DNA from: Stichopus chloronotus
Taxonomy: Eukaryota; Echinodermata; Holothuroidea; Aspidochirotida; Stichopodidae
Assembly: GCA_021234535.1 (NCBI GenBank)
Contig: CM037846.1
Location: 16,380,150 to 16,444,149 of the forward strand
Direction of reading: 5' to 3'
Length of the DNA stretch: 64,000 nucleotides
A program made the position numbers and the translations under genes. The notes under the pieces are model-generated. The model made no database searches. It saw only the letters and a program-made list of their open reading frames with translations, and was not told where the DNA came from. Shown here one piece after another: positions 59,921-64,000 of the stretch (position 1 is its first letter; each line of letters starts with the position of its first letter).

Positions 59921-60803
59921 CAAAACTGATGGAAAGTGATGTACTTTATCAGTAATGGCTCTGTCTGTGATTAGTGCGCTGTGCGACTATTAGCGGCAAG
60001 GCGGCCACGCCTCTCGGCTTTCTTTTTTTACATTATCATGTGTGTCACATATATGTCTTTACAGCCATTACTGTGACTTCTGCACTGAACTGAATATTTA
60101 TGTTATTATGTAACAAGTGCCTAATGCTCTTCAAAACAATATATATATATATACATGTATAACGTACAATGTAACGTACACACTTTTCAGGCACAACTGC
60201 CACAGAGGTCGGATTCAAGATTTATGTATCGTGTGCCATCTTTATTACGACACTGGATTAAGATACGGCACAGGTCTAGGTCGAGCGATAAAATTAGCTA
60301 AAACAACATCACTTTATGAAAAGCTGATGAAAGTGGTTTCAGTAGCTTCGTAGCGGAGAAACATTATGATTACACGTACCGAAGGGTGTGAGAATGTTGC
60401 AAGCCCTACTACATTTAGTAAAGAATCGTTATATGCTAAAATTTAGTGTGTCAAACAGACCACGTTCTACCACGTAACTTCCACGGGAAGGAGGAATAAA
60501 AGAGATAATCTGAAATCGCTTTTCGATTGCATATGCAGCGATTGATGTGGTAAAGATGAGTGTTTTGTTTATTAGAAACAATCAAGTTGTCTCTTCCAAG
60601 CACGAGGTACGTGGGGGGGGGGGGGGGGGTTCCCATACAGTGGAGATCATGACTCTCAAAGCTATGTGTATATATATTGTGCGCCTAGCATGCCATCACT
60701 CCAGAAATTGACTTATGTCGAACTAAATCATCAAATGTCAGTTTCTGGCAATCTGATTGGATAAAATCGTCTCATCGATAAGAAATCGAAAAACGCCGAT
60801 TTC

Positions 60804-60899
60804 TTCTACATATGACAGTTTTCAATTACTTTGGCTGGTGTTCATTTACATATGATACATTTGAAGAAAGTTGATTGGAAGAAACTGTCATATGTAGAA
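60804..60899. repeat. 18-bp perfect inverted repeat with 60-bp spacer
   Basis: Arms 60804-60821 and 60882-60899 are exact reverse complements (TTCTACATATGACAGTTT and its complement). The spacer and flanks contain further weak copies of CATATGA and AAATCAT words. It may be a small foldback element. Confidence 0.7.
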
Positions 60900-60989
60900 T
60901 TAAATCGTACATTTGAGCATCAAACTCTGGTTGCACTGTACATGTCTGCCAGGACCATTGATCACTCGTCTCAAAGCTACTGTCGACGA

Positions 60990-61260
60990 GCATATGGGGC
61001 CCATATGACTTTGCACCCAAGATTGATAGAGGGTCCATATGATCAGCACACCCCATACTGGGAATTTCTGGGGTTCATGTGGGCAATTGTCTTATATGGA
61101 CACCATAACTATCCCATGTGGCTCACACGGTTATCTGAGCTGTCCCATATAGGCCTCTTATGGATCGCGGGTGCAAAATCATATGGACTCCGTATGGGTT
61201 ATCCTATAAGGGACCCATGTTCCTGTTACCTGGGAACCGTTACTAACGTGCATAGCACAG
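60990..61260. other. CATATGG-rich stretch
   Basis: Words of the type CATATGG, CCATATGA or CCCATGTGG recur at irregular intervals of about 20-50 bp, along with CCCATATAGG and CGTATGGG. The 146-residue + strand frame across it has no domain, so I read it as a simple-sequence-derived region. Confidence 0.35.
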
Positions 61261-63031
61261 AGGATTCATAGTCATATCCATTTTCCTAACTACACACATG
61301 GCCGTAATACCATACAATTGGATACTGACACTCCAGCAGATGGTATACTGTGGCCATTTTTTCACAGTTATTTTACCAAAACGTGCCCCTCTGATGGGTC
61401 CCGCGGCTACACCTCTGACGCTAATATATTTTTTCAGTAAACTGCGGGCATGGGCGCCAGCTACTGCGAGACGTCGGGGCCAGCTACCCCGGCACTGCCC
61501 CCAGACGGGCATTGGGACAGTAAAGTTAGTCTATAAATGTGAATATTATGTATAATTGCAAACAACCCTAGACACTTTTCAAAATAAACACATATCATCA
61601 GTTAGTTACCATTTCTTCTTTGTCCATAAAATTATACTGGTTCCATTATGCTTCACTTTACTTGATGACACAGACATATTTTCACCGAACATTTTTAATA
61701 GCTTCCCAGTCCCTCAAGAGAAAAAAAAAGTCCCTCCCCCTACTGCAGGTCTACAAAGTATTTTACAAGCATTCCATCAATTGCACAAAATTACCAGAAT
61801 TGCAAAAATAACCGCAGATCGAGTTGTCCCTAGCAGCGTTGTTCCCACACAGAATTGCAAAAGTGATTTTTTTCTATCCTCACCGTATTGTTTAGCCTCA
61901 AAATTACACAGTACATCGTCCAAGGGGCACGCGCGTCATTTGCATATGAATTAAATCTATGGTTATCTGTTACTTTTGACAGGGATTGGCTACACACTGT
62001 GATGTCTGTCTTTGTTTGAACATAATATAATGGATAGTTGATTGTGAGAGTGGTTTTAAAATACCAATTTCACTTTGTGTTTGGTTTTTAATTTAATTAC
62101 AGTAACAATGTAATAACTTGCTAATTATCGTTTTGTTTTCTTGAAGTTAGATGACCTTCCTAACAGATATTCACAAGTTGTCTGAAAAAAATTATAGATT
62201 ATTTAACATGTGGGTAGGGTGTGAAAGGGGAATTCCAGTTTGGTTCCCCTCCCTTTTAAAATTTACTCATTCTAAGTCAAAATTATGTGTTTCACTGCTA
62301 GAAAATAACCCATTTGTCAGCTACAAAAAAGTGAAAATTATTGGTGTTCTTGTGATTCCTCAATATTAACATATAGGCCTAGTGCTTATCAATTGGTAGA
62401 TTTGTTATTTCTCTCACTCAGTTAACGCTAGGGGGTTTGGTTTTCCTTCTTCACGTCCTAGGAGCCGCTCTTAGTTGTGAGACGAAGCCCTTTATGCTCC
62501 CAATTAATGAAATCATGCATTATGCTATTGCTCAGAGGTGGCAAGCCAGGTATTCAACATTCCACGACCAAATTTAGTTAACTCAATCCGTTTGTAGTAA
62601 ATTTGTGTATATTTTGAACTACCTTGTCATAGTCCTCTACAGTGTTAACTTAGTACCTAGCTAGTTAAACCTCTTATGTATAAAGAACGTTTTGTTATAG
62701 ATATACAAGCATATCATTCCAGTTCCATGAAGTGCTAAATGTTCATAACTGACGGATTAAGACCTTCATTTTATTTGCTCCGTTGGTAGGCGTACGTCAG
62801 TGTTCCGTGCATGTGTCTCAACTGGATACATGAACGTTAAAAAAAAAATTCTACAAAATGTATCCGTCAAATACTTGACTGTCTCATTAAAATGTATAGA
62901 TTACAAAGTTTTTTTATGGTTTGAGGTGTTAAATATTAGTAAGATGACCCTTAAAACCTTCATTTACTTTGGTCCGTTTGTAAGACCTGCATTGGTCATA
63001 ACTGAAGAGCTATAGATGGTCCACATTCAGT

Positions 63032-63158
63032 GATTAGTCTATAGACTAATCAAGAGATCTGAAACGAGGCTGTGGAGCCGTGACTAGTTTCCCTGACGAG
63101 TTAAGACTGTCGGTTCCACCCTGACTAATTGCTGGACTAGTTATAAACTAGTCCAGCA
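63032..63158. repeat. Pair of perfect palindromes in an extra 150-bp segment
   Basis: 63032-63051 is a 20-bp perfect palindrome (half-site GATTAGTCTA). 63130-63158 is a hairpin with a 13-bp stem (TGCTGGACTAGTT) and a 3-base loop. Both lie in about 150 bp that are missing from the matching DNA at 40290-40310, whose flanks (CAGTGATTGGCAGACCTACAA) join directly. This suggests a small inserted element. Confidence 0.75.
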
Positions 63159-63310
63159 TCGAATGACGAGAATAGGATTCTGTGTGTATACCTACAATGA
63201 AACAAATAAATGTTTCTTTGCATCCTTCCAGTGAATACTTACACACTTTCTAAATACGTACAAATTGATATCAATGTCTTGATATCACAGCCTTTGGCAG
63301 ACCTCAACTA

Positions 63311-64000
63311 GAAAATGTCTTTATATATCGTCCCAACATTGGCCCTGTCTACATATTTTCTGGCTTTGGGAACGTTGAAATTAATCGTATCACATATTGT
63401 GGGATTTATTCTTAATTCTGAGGAGGGTAATTTCATTCAAGGGTTGAATATGTAACTATATTCATCACAAATGACTGACATGAATCACCCTCTCCAAGGG
63501 ATGTGGAGTTAACGGTTCAGTGGCTACATTATTCTGGAAGTAGGGAAAACAAGCAAGATTGGATACAGCAGACACGGGCCTTAACATTTCCTAATAGTTT
63601 GATATCTGTGAATGTTCATTACCAGAATTTCTAGAAACGATTAATGGAACATTAAAATAAGTAGCAATGTTTGTAACACATAAAAACAAGAAGCAGAGCG
63701 AGAGAACGAGGAATATTCCAAAATACCGTGCACCTGCCTAGAAAACAGTTGAAAGGCTAATATGGCCGTACTTGGCACCACATAAGGTACATGACAATGA
63801 ACAAAAAGAGGAGTGAATTGCATGCATGTTTTCATCTCGTTACTACAAGTTAGAATACATGCGTGTTAGTAAAAACATGAAGTATCATTTTCCTAATAAT
63901 TCTCCCCAAAAAGAAACCTCAGTCATATCAGCGGGAACAAAATAGCTAAATAAGGCTTTCACCTACAGTTTTGAGCCCATCCACCTATACACAGTGATTC
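63311..64000. other. Right end of the window, no gene seen
   Basis: No exon similar to sulfotransferase exon 2 or 3 and no transposon signature was found here. Confidence 0.4.

Larger units (their letters stand above)
59930..63310 (+). other. Fifth duplicated unit, exon 1 absent
   Basis: 60290-60660 matches the upstream regions of copies 2 and 4 (AAAGCTGAT, TGATTACACGTACC, GTGTGAGAAT words), and a G-run at 60614-60629 precedes a GTGGAGATCATGACT block. After about 60690 the sequence jumps to DNA like intron 1 of copy 2 (60900-62300 with 22620-23960), then to DNA like 33700-34120 and 39920-40420. The place where exon 1 should be holds 60680-60900 with an 18-bp inverted repeat instead. Exons 2 and 3, if any, lie beyond the window. 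Confidence 0.6.

Noticed and set aside
60831..61271. 146-residue frame
   Set aside because: Built on recurring CATATGG-type words; no domain, and an overlapping minus-strand frame exists.

Overview
The window looks like animal nuclear DNA. It is AT-rich and intron-bearing, with consensus splice sites and dense transposon debris (BEL/Pao, Ty3/Gypsy, a reverse transcriptase/GIY-YIG element, hAT-type MITEs). A marine invertebrate, perhaps an echinoderm, is my inference. No bacterial operon, CRISPR array, rRNA or tRNA gene was seen.

The gene content is one family repeated along the + strand: small cytosolic-type sulfotransferase-like P-loop proteins with three coding exons. Exon 1 is exactly 254 nt from the ATG in all four copies. 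Exon 2 is 115 or 118 nt, and exon 3 carries the C-terminal half. Copy 1 (10281-15051) has a late frameshift. Copy 2 (20628-27284) reads intact as 292 aa. Copy 3 is a lone exon 1 (39342-39595). Copy 4 (45274-47845) has a frameshift at the 3'-phosphate-binding motif. A fifth unit (about 59930-63310) keeps upstream and intron-1-like sequence but has no exon 1. The surrounding non-coding DNA is also repeated: 4530-4980 matches 43870-44220, 17130-20380 matches 36850-39080 and 41110-45070, and 22620-23960 matches 60900-62300. Whole segments were therefore duplicated, not only the exons.

Transposons occupy the spaces. A decayed BEL/Pao pol lies at 776-4482 (-). Intron 1 of copy 1 holds a decayed RT/GIY-YIG element (10880-11850, -). 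A 411-bp hAT-type MITE sits at 17851-18261, a damaged relative at 21098-21757, and reversed interior pieces at 19211-19450. A Gypsy pol relic follows copy 2 (27465-28650). A nearly complete BEL/Pao element (52227-58777, -) has 410-bp LTRs and a 5-bp target duplication. It is inserted into an older interspersed repeat and is itself broken in the protease region by a 317-bp solo LTR, giving a three-layer nest.

The older repeat has four copies (6790-8100, 34190-34900, 46385-46930, and 51830-59920 split by the BEL element). It carries AGGTCA direct repeats spaced by one base and TGACGTCA palindromes, which resemble nuclear-receptor and CREB/ATF sites. Coordinates of repeats and duplicated blocks are by eye and approximate. 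Exon boundaries, LTR ends and target duplications were read base by base.
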